Shown here piece after piece: positions 1 through 6,845 of a stretch of 16,172 nucleotides of DNA. Both the position numbers and the translations under genes were made by a program. The stretch's first letter is position 1. Each line of letters opens with the position of its first letter. This DNA is from an uncultured Hyphomicrobiales bacterium (GTDB lineage: Bacteria; Pseudomonadota; Alphaproteobacteria; Rhizobiales; Rhizobiaceae): NCBI GenBank assembly GCA_943914405.1, contig CALUBX010000080.1, forward strand, positions 1 to 16,172, given 5' to 3'. The notes beneath the pieces are model-generated. The model was given only the letters and a program-made list of their open reading frames with translations. It ran no database searches and was not told where the DNA came from.

Positions 1-85
1 CCGACAGGACCGGTTCGCGAGCCGGTGCGGTGAACCTTGTTTCCTGGCCAGAATAATACATCGGGCTTTCGCTGATTAGGTTCAT
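1..85 (-). CDS. N-terminus of next operon gene, probably dipeptide-type ABC transporter ATPase (partial)
   Basis: Only the first 28 codons lie in the window; the gene runs off the left edge. The minus-strand ATG at 85-83 overlaps the TGA of the upstream permease gene as ATGA, the same junction used throughout this operon, so this is very likely a real start. The readable peptide begins MNLISESPMYY and ends REPVLS. A leader ending in PVLS is how many DppD/OppD-type ATPases begin just before their first beta strand. No Walker motif is visible because it would lie further on. The ATPase assignment is inferred from position after the two permease genes, where DppD/OppD normally sits, not from diagnostic residues. 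Confidence 0.6.
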   Translation of the reverse strand, partial: MNLISESPMYYSGQETRFTAPAREPVLS

Positions 86-960
86 CCCTGGCTCCTTGTT
101 TTGGGATCGATCGCATCGCGGAGCGCATCACCAAGAATGTTCAGTGCAAGCACCGTCAGAAGAATGGCGAGCGACGGGAAGACAACCAGCCACCATGCGC
201 TCAGGATATTGTCGAATCCTTCGCGGATCATCCCGCCCCAGGTCGCGGTCGGCGGAAGGACGCCGAGACCGATAAAGGCTAGCGATGCTTCGGTACGGAT
301 CGCCGATGCCATCCAGAGCGACGCCACGACAACAATGTCCGACAGGATATTGGGGAGAATATGCACCCGCATGATGTGCAGGGGCGTATAACCCAGTGAC
401 CTGCCTGCCTCGACAAAGTCCCGGCGTTTCATGGCGATCGTCGGTGCCCTCGCAACACGTGCGAACGGTGCGGTCTCGGTAATTGCGATGGCGATGATGA
501 GGTTTTCGAAACTCGCACCCAGCATCGCGGCGACCATCAGGCCGAGCAGAAGCGTCGGGAAGGAAAGCATCACGTCGACGATGCCCATGACGATCTGGTC
601 GAAGACTCCGCCGATATAACCGGCCAGGACTCCGAGCGCCGATCCGACGACCATGGCAATCAGCACGGACAGAAAGCCGATGGAGAGCGAGATCCGCGCG
701 CCATAGAGCAGACGCGAGAGAACGTCGCGGCCGTAGCTGTCGGTGCCGAACCAGAAATCCGCTGAAGGCGGGCTTAAGCGATGAAGGATGTTCTGCTTGA
801 GCGGGTCATAGGGTGCGATGACCGGGGCAAAGATCGCCACCAGAACGATCAAGGCAAGCAAGCCGATACCGATCCAGGCGAAACGATTGCGGCGGAGAGC
901 CCTCAAGACAGGGCTGGATTGCTTGGCCGGCATGCTTTGCGAAATGGCAAAGTCGGTCAT
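82..960 (-). CDS. ABC transporter permease, DppC/OppC type
   Basis: Second inner-membrane permease of a peptide/nickel/opine-type (PepT family) importer, 292 aa, the usual DppC length. A cytoplasmic N-terminus is followed by a first membrane span at about residues 28-50 and then the family-typical segment FGTDSYGRDVLSRLLYGAR at 71-89. Several further hydrophobic spans fill residues 92-165 and 205-285. The cytoplasmic EAA loop that docks on the ATPase lies at about 180-205, with EAGRSLG at 184-190. The ATG at 960-958 overlaps the stop of the DppB-type gene as ATGA, and its own TGA overlaps the next start at 85. Transcribed as part of the dehydrogenase operon and presumably paired with the binding protein encoded at 6846-8405. 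The transported compound cannot be told from the permease. Confidence 0.93.
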   Translation of the reverse strand: MTDFAISQSMPAKQSSPVLRALRRNRFAWIGIGLLALIVLVAIFAPVIAPYDPLKQNILHRLSPPSADFWFGTDSYGRDVLSRLLYGARISLSIGFLSVLIAMVVGSALGVLAGYIGGVFDQIVMGIVDVMLSFPTLLLGLMVAAMLGASFENLIIAIAITETAPFARVARAPTIAMKRRDFVEAGRSLGYTPLHIMRVHILPNILSDIVVVASLWMASAIRTEASLAFIGLGVLPPTATWGGMIREGFDNILSAWWLVVFPSLAILLTVLALNILGDALRDAIDPKTRSQG

Positions 961-1898
961 TGCGCATAACTCACTCTGGGATCGACGAGAGCGTAGATCA
1001 GGTCGGTTGCGGTATTCACGAGGATCACGAATGTTGCGAAGACCACCATCAAACCCTGGAGAAGGGTGTAGTCGCGCGACTGGAGGGCGCCGAGGATCAG
1101 CTTGCCGAGGCCGGGCCGCGTGAAGACGATCTCGGTCAGCACGGAATTGCCGATCAACGTGCCGAAATACAGTCCGACCACGGTCACGATGGGGATCAGG
1201 GCATTGCCGAGAGCATGCCGCATGATGAGCTTGCTCTGCTTTACCCCCTTGGCCCGCGCGGTTCGAATATAGTCCTCACCCATCACGTCCAGCATGGACG
1301 AACGGGTCACCCGCGCGATGTAGGCCGTCATGATCAGCCCGAGATTGAGCGCCGGAAGCGCAAGGCTGCGCAGATGGCTGAGCGGATCGGTGGAGGCCCG
1401 GCTCATGACCGGAAGCCATTGCAGCCACACCGCGAAGGCGAGGAGCATCAATATGCCGGAGACGAAGCCCGGGAAGGACAGACCGACGAGAGACAGTATC
1501 CGGCTGACATAGTCCGGCCAGCGATTGCGCCTGACCGCTGCCACGACGCCGAGCGGAATGCCGAGGAGTGTCCCGATCAACATCGCAGCCAGTGCCAGTT
1601 CCAGCGTATAGGGAAGAACCAGCGCCACTTCTTCCAGAACCGTGCGGCCGCTCGTCATCGAGCGACCGAAATCGCCGCTGAGCATGTCGGTGACAAAGCG
1701 CACGTACTGAACCGGAATGGGCTGATCGAGACCGAGCTGCGCCCGAAGGTTCTGCAGCGTCTGTGCGCTTGCCCGATCACCCAACATGGCAACGGCGGCA
1801 TCGCCCGGAACGAGCCGGACCAGAACGAAGACCATGGTCAGCATTGCAAGCAATGTTGGAATGGCCAGGAGAAGTCTCCTTATCACATAGCCGATCAT
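957..1898 (-). CDS. ABC transporter permease, DppB/OppB type
   Basis: First inner-membrane permease of the importer, 313 aa, normal for DppB. Family landmarks are in order: the MIGYVIRRLL amino terminus with a membrane span to about residue 28, RLVPGD at 28-33, LRAQLGLDQP at 51-60, GDFGRS at 75-80, a set of spans from about 97 onward, and the EAA loop around 208-236 with YIRTARAKG at 210-218. It ends in the typical DPRV tail. The start ATG at 1898-1896 overlaps the stop of the DAO-fold gene as ATGA, so translation is probably coupled. It forms the permease heterodimer with the DppC-type protein encoded directly downstream. No frameshift or missing element is seen. Confidence 0.94.
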   Translation of the reverse strand: MIGYVIRRLLLAIPTLLAMLTMVFVLVRLVPGDAAVAMLGDRASAQTLQNLRAQLGLDQPIPVQYVRFVTDMLSGDFGRSMTSGRTVLEEVALVLPYTLELALAAMLIGTLLGIPLGVVAAVRRNRWPDYVSRILSLVGLSFPGFVSGILMLLAFAVWLQWLPVMSRASTDPLSHLRSLALPALNLGLIMTAYIARVTRSSMLDVMGEDYIRTARAKGVKQSKLIMRHALGNALIPIVTVVGLYFGTLIGNSVLTEIVFTRPGLGKLILGALQSRDYTLLQGLMVVFATFVILVNTATDLIYALVDPRVSYAQ

Positions 1899-3016
1899 GC
1901 AACTGCCCTTTCCTTGGCAAGGCGTTCGACGTCAAAGGCGCCGAGGTCGAGATTGGTCTGGCCTTCGCAGACGAGATCGGCAATCACCCTGCCGACCGAG
2001 GGTACAAGTTGGAAACCATGGCCGGAAAATCCGAAGGCATGAACGAGGCCGGTCGCCTTGCGCGAGAATCCGATGACCGGCAGGTGGTCTTCGGTCATGG
2101 CCTCCATGCCAGCCCAGGTCCGGACGATACGCAAGCCCTTCAGCGCAGGAAACAGACGGACAGCGGCGCCGACCGATGCCGCCAGCGCCACGAAATCGAC
2201 GCTCGCCGACTGCCGGTCGCTGGCGAGGCGACCCTGCGATCCACCGCCGATCACCATCGTCCCTTGCGCGGTCTGCTTGAAGGAAAGCTTCCTCCCGAGC
2301 GAACTGACGACCGGCTTGACGCGCGCCTGCGTGCGCTCCGTCACCACCATCATCGAGGTGCGGATGGATTGGCGGACAGACTCCCCAGCCAGCTCGGCGA
2401 CCCGATCTGCCCAGGCCCCGCCGGCATTGACGACCGTTCCCGCCTCGATGGGGCCGACTGACGTCTCGGCGATCCATCGACCGGCACGGCGTTGCAGGCC
2501 GGTGAGTAGGCATTGTTCGACGATTTTCACGCCCGCGCGCAGCGCCGCATCGCGGAAGGCGATGATCGTGCGGTGCGGGTCGGCGGAACCATCGCCGGCG
2601 ACCCAGGCGCCACCAAGACAGTGAGGTGAAAGATCGGGCACGAGTTCCCGCATCTCATCCCGGTCGATGATTTTCTCGTGCGTAAAGCCCTTTGCTTCCA
2701 GGCCACGAACACGGGCCTGGATCTTGGCCAGCGCAACTTCGTCCTCCGCGACCTGCAACTGCCCGCAGGCGATGAAACCGCAGTCGTCGCCCACCAGTGC
2801 GTTCATCTTGTGCCAGGTCTTGGCAGCCTCGAGGCTGAGCGGCAGTTCAGCCGGATCCCGCCCGAGCGTGCGGACCCCCGCGGCAGTGGCGCCGGAAGCA
2901 TGCCGGCCGAGAAAATGCCTCTCCACGAGAATGACCGACACGCCGCGCCGCGCCGACTGCAGGGCCGCCGACAGACCATGCAGCCCTCCGCCGATGACCA
3001 GAAGATCCGCATTCAT
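1895..3016 (-). CDS. FAD-dependent amine dehydrogenase/oxidase subunit, DAO fold (HcnC / opine oxidase B / D-amino-acid dehydrogenase-like)
   Basis: Protein of 373 aa with the DAO-family architecture. An N-terminal dinucleotide-binding loop GGGLHG (residues 9-14) is followed by an acidic strand end (VERH) and then the segment HASGATAAGVRTLGRD typical of sarcosine oxidase beta, glycine oxidase and HcnC relatives. A C-terminal FAD-binding stretch reads GFSGHGFQL. The expected reaction is FAD-linked oxidation of a C-N bond of an amino acid or secondary amine to an imine. Its placement directly after the [2Fe-2S] subunit and the BFD-tailed FAD/NAD subunit reproduces the three-subunit set of hydrogen cyanide synthase, opine oxidases and hydroxyproline dehydrogenase, so I infer it is the substrate-oxidising subunit of a heterotrimer. 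The ATG at 3016 overlaps the upstream stop as ATGA. Substrate unknown. Confidence 0.88.
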   Translation of the reverse strand: MNADLLVIGGGLHGLSAALQSARRGVSVILVERHFLGRHASGATAAGVRTLGRDPAELPLSLEAAKTWHKMNALVGDDCGFIACGQLQVAEDEVALAKIQARVRGLEAKGFTHEKIIDRDEMRELVPDLSPHCLGGAWVAGDGSADPHRTIIAFRDAALRAGVKIVEQCLLTGLQRRAGRWIAETSVGPIEAGTVVNAGGAWADRVAELAGESVRQSIRTSMMVVTERTQARVKPVVSSLGRKLSFKQTAQGTMVIGGGSQGRLASDRQSASVDFVALAASVGAAVRLFPALKGLRIVRTWAGMEAMTEDHLPVIGFSRKATGLVHAFGFSGHGFQLVPSVGRVIADLVCEGQTNLDLGAFDVERLAKERAVA

Positions 3017-4389
3017 GATGCGTCTTCCAGATCACCGAGCGCCGCGATCTCGCCCAGCGTCACAGGCTTGAGCGGCGGACGAATGTTGAAGAAGCTGACG
3101 TCTCGTGGCGGGATTCCGTGCGTTTCCGCAACCAGCGCCTGAACCGAATATCCGCATTGCCGGCCCTGGCAAGGTCCCATTCCGCAACGGGTTGCAGCCT
3201 TCACCGCATTGGGATCCGGCGCACTGACCTTCGCGACGGAACGGATCTGCGCAGCGGTTACCTCTTCGCAGCGACAGACAATCACCTCGTCTGCAATGCT
3301 GGCCGTTGGCGGCGGATAGAGCGCATCGAGAAACGGGCGCAGCGCACGCGCGCTTGCGAGGCGCTTGTCCAGACCGGCTTTATGCCGCTCACCTTCCGCA
3401 TCGAACGAGGCATCGAGATGTTTGGCGATCCCAAGTGCCGCGATTTCGCCGGACAACGTCGCCGCCAGCCAACCACCAATGCCGCCGGCGTCACCTGCAA
3501 CGAACAGTCCAGCCTTGCTGGTTTCGCCCCATCCGTCGAGACGCGGAGTGAAATAGTTCTGCAGCTCATTCCATTCATGGGCGCATCCGAGCGCCATGGT
3601 CTCATGGATGCGCGGCACGACGCCCTCATGTACGAGGAGAACGTCGGCCTTTACCTTGCGTCGCTCGCCCGCCGACTGCCATTCCAGATATTGCAGCCGC
3701 CCATCGCCCACAGCGTGGAGGTCATGGAAACCGCGCACCATCTTGCCGCTCTTGCGCAAATCGCGAAGCCAGCGGGCTCCCTTCAACAAGCCGGGGATGT
3801 CGCGCCACGCACCGGAAAGCTTGGTCAAAGCCGCAATACCTGGCTTGCGCGACGTATCGAGGAAACCCGCAATACGTCCTTCGAGACCGAGGAGCTGGGT
3901 CGCATAAAGCAGCGGCAGCGGCCCTGCGCCTGCAATCCATATGTCGCCTTGCGGCAGCATCCCGCCGGACTTGAGCAGGATTTGCGCCGCTCCGACCGTC
4001 ATCACGCCGGGAAGCGTCCAGCCCGGGAAAGGTACCGGCCTTTCTTGGGCGCCATTCGCGAGCAGAACGACGCGCGCGCCGATGCGGCGAGCCTTTCCTC
4101 CTGAAGTCAGGAACAGGTTCCAGCCTTCTTCGATCTGCCAGACCTGGGTCTCGGGCATATAATCGGCGCCGCAGGCACGAAAGGCCTGCACCAGCGCGGC
4201 TCCCTTGCGATAATCGGTACCCAAAGCCTCGGTGACCCGCCCGGAATTGCGCTCAACGCCGCGCCAGATCTGGCCGCCCGGTGCGGGCTGTTCGTCGATC
4301 AGCGCAACGGAGGAACCGTTTTTCCGGAGCTGGATTGCAGCCGACATGCCGGCAGGCCCGGCACCAATTACCACCACATCGTATTTCAT
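3013..4389 (-). CDS. FAD/NAD(P)-binding oxidoreductase with C-terminal BFD-like [2Fe-2S] domain (HcnB / opine oxidase A-like subunit)
   Basis: Start set at the ATG 4389-4387, which overlaps the stop of the small Fe-S gene as ATGA and puts the Rossmann loop GAGPAG at residues 9-14. A longer reading frame back to 4608 exists but only antisenses or shifts into the small-subunit gene. The protein is 458 aa. The N-terminal FAD loop is followed by PGGQIWRGV at about 40, and a second dinucleotide loop of GxGxxP form (GAGPLP) lies mid-protein. The tail carries a BFD-like cluster: CRC at 372-374, CGMGPC at 402-407 and a further Cys at 412. This matches the larger flavoprotein subunit of HcnABC-like, opine-oxidase-like or D-hydroxyproline-dehydrogenase-like complexes, which relays electrons through FAD and Fe-S centres. 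It sits between the [2Fe-2S] and DAO subunits, the order known for this family. Electron acceptor not visible. Confidence 0.9.
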   Translation of the reverse strand: MKYDVVVIGAGPAGMSAAIQLRKNGSSVALIDEQPAPGGQIWRGVERNSGRVTEALGTDYRKGAALVQAFRACGADYMPETQVWQIEEGWNLFLTSGGKARRIGARVVLLANGAQERPVPFPGWTLPGVMTVGAAQILLKSGGMLPQGDIWIAGAGPLPLLYATQLLGLEGRIAGFLDTSRKPGIAALTKLSGAWRDIPGLLKGARWLRDLRKSGKMVRGFHDLHAVGDGRLQYLEWQSAGERRKVKADVLLVHEGVVPRIHETMALGCAHEWNELQNYFTPRLDGWGETSKAGLFVAGDAGGIGGWLAATLSGEIAALGIAKHLDASFDAEGERHKAGLDKRLASARALRPFLDALYPPPTASIADEVIVCRCEEVTAAQIRSVAKVSAPDPNAVKAATRCGMGPCQGRQCGYSVQALVAETHGIPPRDVSFFNIRPPLKPVTLGEIAALGDLEDAS

Positions 4390-4685
4390 TTCAAAATCTC
4401 CCGCGGCCCGTTCTGGCTTTCGATCCTCATGCCCGGCGCGACCGGAACGAGACAGCCCTGCATCGAGGCGTTGCCATCGACGATCACCAGACATTCGAAA
4501 CAGACACCCATCTGACAATAGGGTAACCGGGGTGTTCGGCTGACTGTCGATCCTCGTCCGGCTCCAGGAGCACGCAACAATACGCTTGCCACCGTCTCGC
4601 CATTCCATGCGCCGATTTCGACGCCATTGACGAGGACGGTCATGTCCGAAGCCTTTCCAGGCTTTTCATGCACACTTTTGAACAT
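4386..4685 (-). CDS. Small [2Fe-2S] ferredoxin-like subunit (HcnA / sarcosine oxidase alpha N-terminal-like)
   Basis: Protein of 99 aa from the ATG at 4685-4683, which is preceded by GGAAG with 5 nt spacing. An internal ATG at 4643 (MTVLVNG) would give an 85-aa version that keeps the whole domain, so the start is not settled. The plant-type ferredoxin fold shows the cluster ligands C57-x4-C62-x2-C65 in the string CQMGVCFEC and C78 in GCLVPV, matching the small Fe-S subunits of HcnABC-like dehydrogenases. It is the electron-transfer subunit beside the BFD-tailed flavoprotein. It overlaps the end of the preceding DAO gene by 20 nt and the next gene by 4 nt. Being only about 100 aa, it is a separate protein here, where sarcosine oxidase has the domain fused. 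Confidence 0.88.
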   Translation of the reverse strand: MFKSVHEKPGKASDMTVLVNGVEIGAWNGETVASVLLRAPGAGRGSTVSRTPRLPYCQMGVCFECLVIVDGNASMQGCLVPVAPGMRIESQNGPREILK

Positions 4686-5775
4686 TGAATCTTCCATTGG
4701 AAAAAGCTGCGAGATCGTCGGGCAGATGACCGCCGGCCATGGCCGGCGCGATGACCGCGGCATGGACCGCAGCAAGCGTCACGCCCGAATGGCAGGCTGC
4801 CGCGAAGAGCCCCGGATAGTCCGTCGATTCCGCATAGATCGGCGTCTTGTCGAGCGGAAGGACACGAAGACCCGCCCACTGCCTGACAAGCCGGGCCGAC
4901 CCGAGCGCCGGGATGATCCGCGTCGCCCTTTGCGCCAGTTTGGTTGCCGACGCCGCAGTGACGCTCGTATCGGCAATCTTCTCGTTCGTGGCGCCGATCA
5001 TCACCGTGCCGTCTGCACTCTGTCTCAAGCCGCTACCGGGAAAAGGCAGGATGGGCGCGATGCGCTCCGTGACCAGGATCTGCCCACGCTCCGATTTCAT
5101 CGGCATGGCCAATCCAAGCGGCTCGGTCAGTGCCGGCGTTGCAAGCCCTGCCGCAACGACGACGCGAGGCGCCTGCAATTCACCGCCGGATACGATCACG
5201 CGGAACCCGCCGGAGACTGGCGCGATCGCTTTGACCGGACTGCGGAATTCGATCTTCCCGCCAAGAACCACGACTGCGCGGTGCAAACCGGCCAGAAGCT
5301 GGAGCGGATTTACATGGCCATCGAGCTTGCAGTAGCTGGCACCAACGACATCAGGCCCGAGGCTCACCGCCGGCAGCATGCGCTCAAGCGCGCCGCGCTC
5401 GATCATTTCCGTGTCGGCCTGGCCACCTTGGTTGTGGGTGCGGTCGTTGATGGCGGCCCGGTTCGCATATTCCGTTTCGCTGAGACAATAGACCAGCCCG
5501 CCGGGCCGCTCATAGTCGACACGATCCGCGGCGATCTTCGAAAGCTCATCCCTGAATCCGGGCCAGAGATCCGAGCTCGTGCGGGTCAACGCGCTGTAAG
5601 CGGGCGCGTCGGACCCCTTGCCCTGTACCCACACCAAGCCGAAATTCGCCCGGGCAGCGCGAGGATCGCGATCCGCTCCATCCAGAACGATGACGCGCTT
5701 GCCTTTCAGTGCCATTCCGTAGGCCAATGCCGCACCGACAACGCCCGCGCCTATAATGATGACGTCTGCGTCCAA
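4666..5775 (-). CDS. FAD-binding oxidoreductase, DAO family (first gene of the operon)
   Basis: I place the start at the TTG 5775-5773, giving 369 aa. It is preceded by AAGGGGAG at good spacing and puts the FAD loop GAGVVG at residues 9-14, the usual distance from the N-terminus. The frame stays open back to 5829, but that stretch holds the candidate promoter and operator, so an upstream start is unlikely. After the loop come the acidic strand end VLDGAD and ANFGLVWVQGKG, found in FAD-dependent amino acid/amine oxidoreductases. The C-terminus has LVRQWAGLR and a final FAD-contacting segment CHSGVTLA. It is a second, independent DAO enzyme in the operon, perhaps acting on the product of the trimeric dehydrogenase or on a stereoisomer; this is inference. 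The stop overlaps the Fe-S gene by 20 nt. Confidence 0.87.
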   Translation of the reverse strand: MDADVIIIGAGVVGAALAYGMALKGKRVIVLDGADRDPRAARANFGLVWVQGKGSDAPAYSALTRTSSDLWPGFRDELSKIAADRVDYERPGGLVYCLSETEYANRAAINDRTHNQGGQADTEMIERGALERMLPAVSLGPDVVGASYCKLDGHVNPLQLLAGLHRAVVVLGGKIEFRSPVKAIAPVSGGFRVIVSGGELQAPRVVVAAGLATPALTEPLGLAMPMKSERGQILVTERIAPILPFPGSGLRQSADGTVMIGATNEKIADTSVTAASATKLAQRATRIIPALGSARLVRQWAGLRVLPLDKTPIYAESTDYPGLFAAACHSGVTLAAVHAAVIAPAMAGGHLPDDLAAFSNGRFNVQKCA

Positions 5776-5795
5776 GTCATTTCTCCCCTTCTTTC

Positions 5796-5824
5796 TTGTC
5801 ACAATCGGCATCGACGGGTAGAAA
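5796..5824 (+). promoter_or_regulatory. Candidate promoter of the LysR-type regulator gene
   Basis: TTGTCA (5796-5801), a 17-nt spacer, then TAGAAA (5819-5824), giving 5/6 and 4/6 matches to consensus. Transcription would start near 5831, so the LysR box at 5849-5867 would lie downstream of the start and overlap the ribosome-binding site. Binding there would repress the regulator's own gene. The -35 overlaps the -10 of the opposing operon promoter, so the two divergent promoters are face to back. Confidence 0.4.
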
Positions 5825-5829
5825 GTCAA
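5801..5829 (-). promoter_or_regulatory. Candidate sigma-70 promoter of the dehydrogenase/transport operon
   Basis: On the minus strand TTGACT (5829-5824) is followed after 17 nt by GATTGT (5806-5801). The -35 is 5/6 and the -10 is poor, as expected for an activator-dependent promoter. The predicted transcript would start near 5794, about 19 nt before the TTG start codon, with AAGGGGAG inside that leader. The -35 hexamer is the edge of the 44-bp element shared with the binding-protein gene. The TTG assignment and this promoter support each other, but neither is tested. Confidence 0.45.
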
Positions 5830-5868
5830 AGTCGCTTATTTTGCCATGGTATTCGTGGAGGTTATACC
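5825..5868. promoter_or_regulatory. LysR-type operator, copy A, in the regulator/operon divergent region
   Basis: A 44-bp element that matches 8452-8495 at 34 of 44 positions without gaps. Conserved blocks are GTCAAAGTCG (5825-5834), TTTGC (5840-5844), GTATTCG (5849-5855) and AGGTTATACC (5859-5868). It contains the inverted repeat TGGTAT-N11-ATACCA (5847-5869), which is the classic T-N11-A LysR box. The box centre (5858) is about 64 nt upstream of the inferred start of the minus-strand operon, the usual position of the LysR recognition site. It also covers the region just before the regulator's start codon. Confidence 0.72.
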
Positions 5869-5869
5869 A

Positions 5870-6772
5870 ATGAGAAATCCCAGCTTGAGGCAACTGGAGG
5901 CGCTGGTGGCTGTGGTGGAAGCCGGTACGGTAAGCAGGGCATCCGAAATTCTGCGCATCTCGCAACCGGCAGCGAGCAAACTCATCCAGGATCTGGAGGC
6001 CGATACCCGGCTGCAGCTGTTCGAGCGCGACAGCGGCCGACTGGTGCCTACAGGCCGTGGAATGAGGCTCTACGAGGAGGTCGAGCGCATCTTCGGTGGG
6101 GTTCATCAGCTTGCACGCGCAGTGGAAGCCATCCGCCGCGAGGAACACGGACAGCTGGTCATCGGAACGATGCCGGCGCTATCGGGTCCGTTCATAACCA
6201 GGGTCCTGAAATTATTCCGAGCCAGCCACCCCGACGTTTTCGTGTCCGTCGAAGCCAGAAGTTCGCAATTCCTGACCGAGGCGGTCCTCCTTCGCCGGCT
6301 CGACGTCGTGATGGTCATCAGCGGGCTGGAACATCCGTCAGTCGTCAGCGAAGCTCTCAAGAGCCCGCCGGCTGTGGCGATATTGCCGAAGGGACATCGC
6401 CTTTGCGAGAAACAGGTACTGACCCCGACAGACTTTGCAGACGAGCCGTTTATCGCCTTCGGTCCGACAAGCATGATGCGCAGGAAAGTGGATGCCGCGT
6501 TTGACGGTTACGGGTTGAGACCCAGGATCGTTATCGAGGCGACGACCGCCCCGAATGTCGCCGAGTTTGTCGCCGCCGGGCTCGGCGTGACGATCGGCGA
6601 TCCTTTGTCGATGGAAATCGTCGCGGACCGCGTGGCCATACGGCGTTTCAATCCTGAAATCGCGTTCGAATACGATATCGTCAGGCCGGTTCGTGCGCGC
6701 AACAGCAGCCTCGTCGCGGATTTCGTGGCGGCCGCACATTCCGCGGCACTGAGCGCGACGATCTCTCCATAA
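5870..6772 (+). CDS. LysR-family transcriptional regulator
   Basis: Protein of 300 aa, the normal LysR length, from the ATG at 5870 with GGAG nine nt upstream; an earlier in-frame ATG at 5846 falls inside the operator. The N-terminal winged HTH begins LRQLEALVAVVEAG, with the recognition region SQPAASKLIQDLE at about 31-43 and FERDSGRLVPTGRG closing the wing. The rest is the periplasmic-binding-protein-like effector domain (from about residue 90). The N-terminus resembles regulators of opine and amino-acid catabolism such as OccR/NocR, judged from memory only. It lies divergently from the dehydrogenase operon and convergently to the binding-protein gene, both of which carry the same operator upstream. 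It is therefore the likely inducer-responsive activator of both units, and probably represses itself. Confidence 0.92.
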   Translation: MRNPSLRQLEALVAVVEAGTVSRASEILRISQPAASKLIQDLEADTRLQLFERDSGRLVPTGRGMRLYEEVERIFGGVHQLARAVEAIRREEHGQLVIGTMPALSGPFITRVLKLFRASHPDVFVSVEARSSQFLTEAVLLRRLDVVMVISGLEHPSVVSEALKSPPAVAILPKGHRLCEKQVLTPTDFADEPFIAFGPTSMMRRKVDAAFDGYGLRPRIVIEATTAPNVAEFVAAGLGVTIGDPLSMEIVADRVAIRRFNPEIAFEYDIVRPVRARNSSLVADFVAAAHSAALSATISP

Positions 6773-6791
6773 CAAAGGCCCCGGACTGTGA

Positions 6792-6811
6792 CATCCGCAT
6801 GAATGCGGATG
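6792..6811. terminator. Hairpin between convergent LysR and binding-protein genes
   Basis: Perfect inverted repeat: CATCCGCA (6792-6799), a four-base turn, then TGCGGATG (6804-6811). It lies in the 73-nt gap between two convergent genes, 20 nt after the LysR stop and 35 nt beyond the end of the binding-protein gene, so it could end transcription from both sides. No T-run follows on either strand, so it is not a canonical intrinsic terminator. Confidence 0.4.
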
Positions 6812-6845
6812 CACAGGCCGAGGCCAGACAGGGGAATTTGATCGT

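Noticed and set aside
960..2042. Plus-strand open frame of 360 codons
   Set aside because: It is antisense to the DppB-type permease and the DAO gene. The product is His/Glu/Arg-rich without any known pattern.
4627..6504. Long plus-strand open frame of 625 codons
   Set aside because: It runs antisense through two Fe-S/DAO genes with clear family motifs and then out of frame through the LysR gene. Its product is low-complexity Arg/Gly/Asp-rich with no domain. It is a by-product of high G+C codon use.
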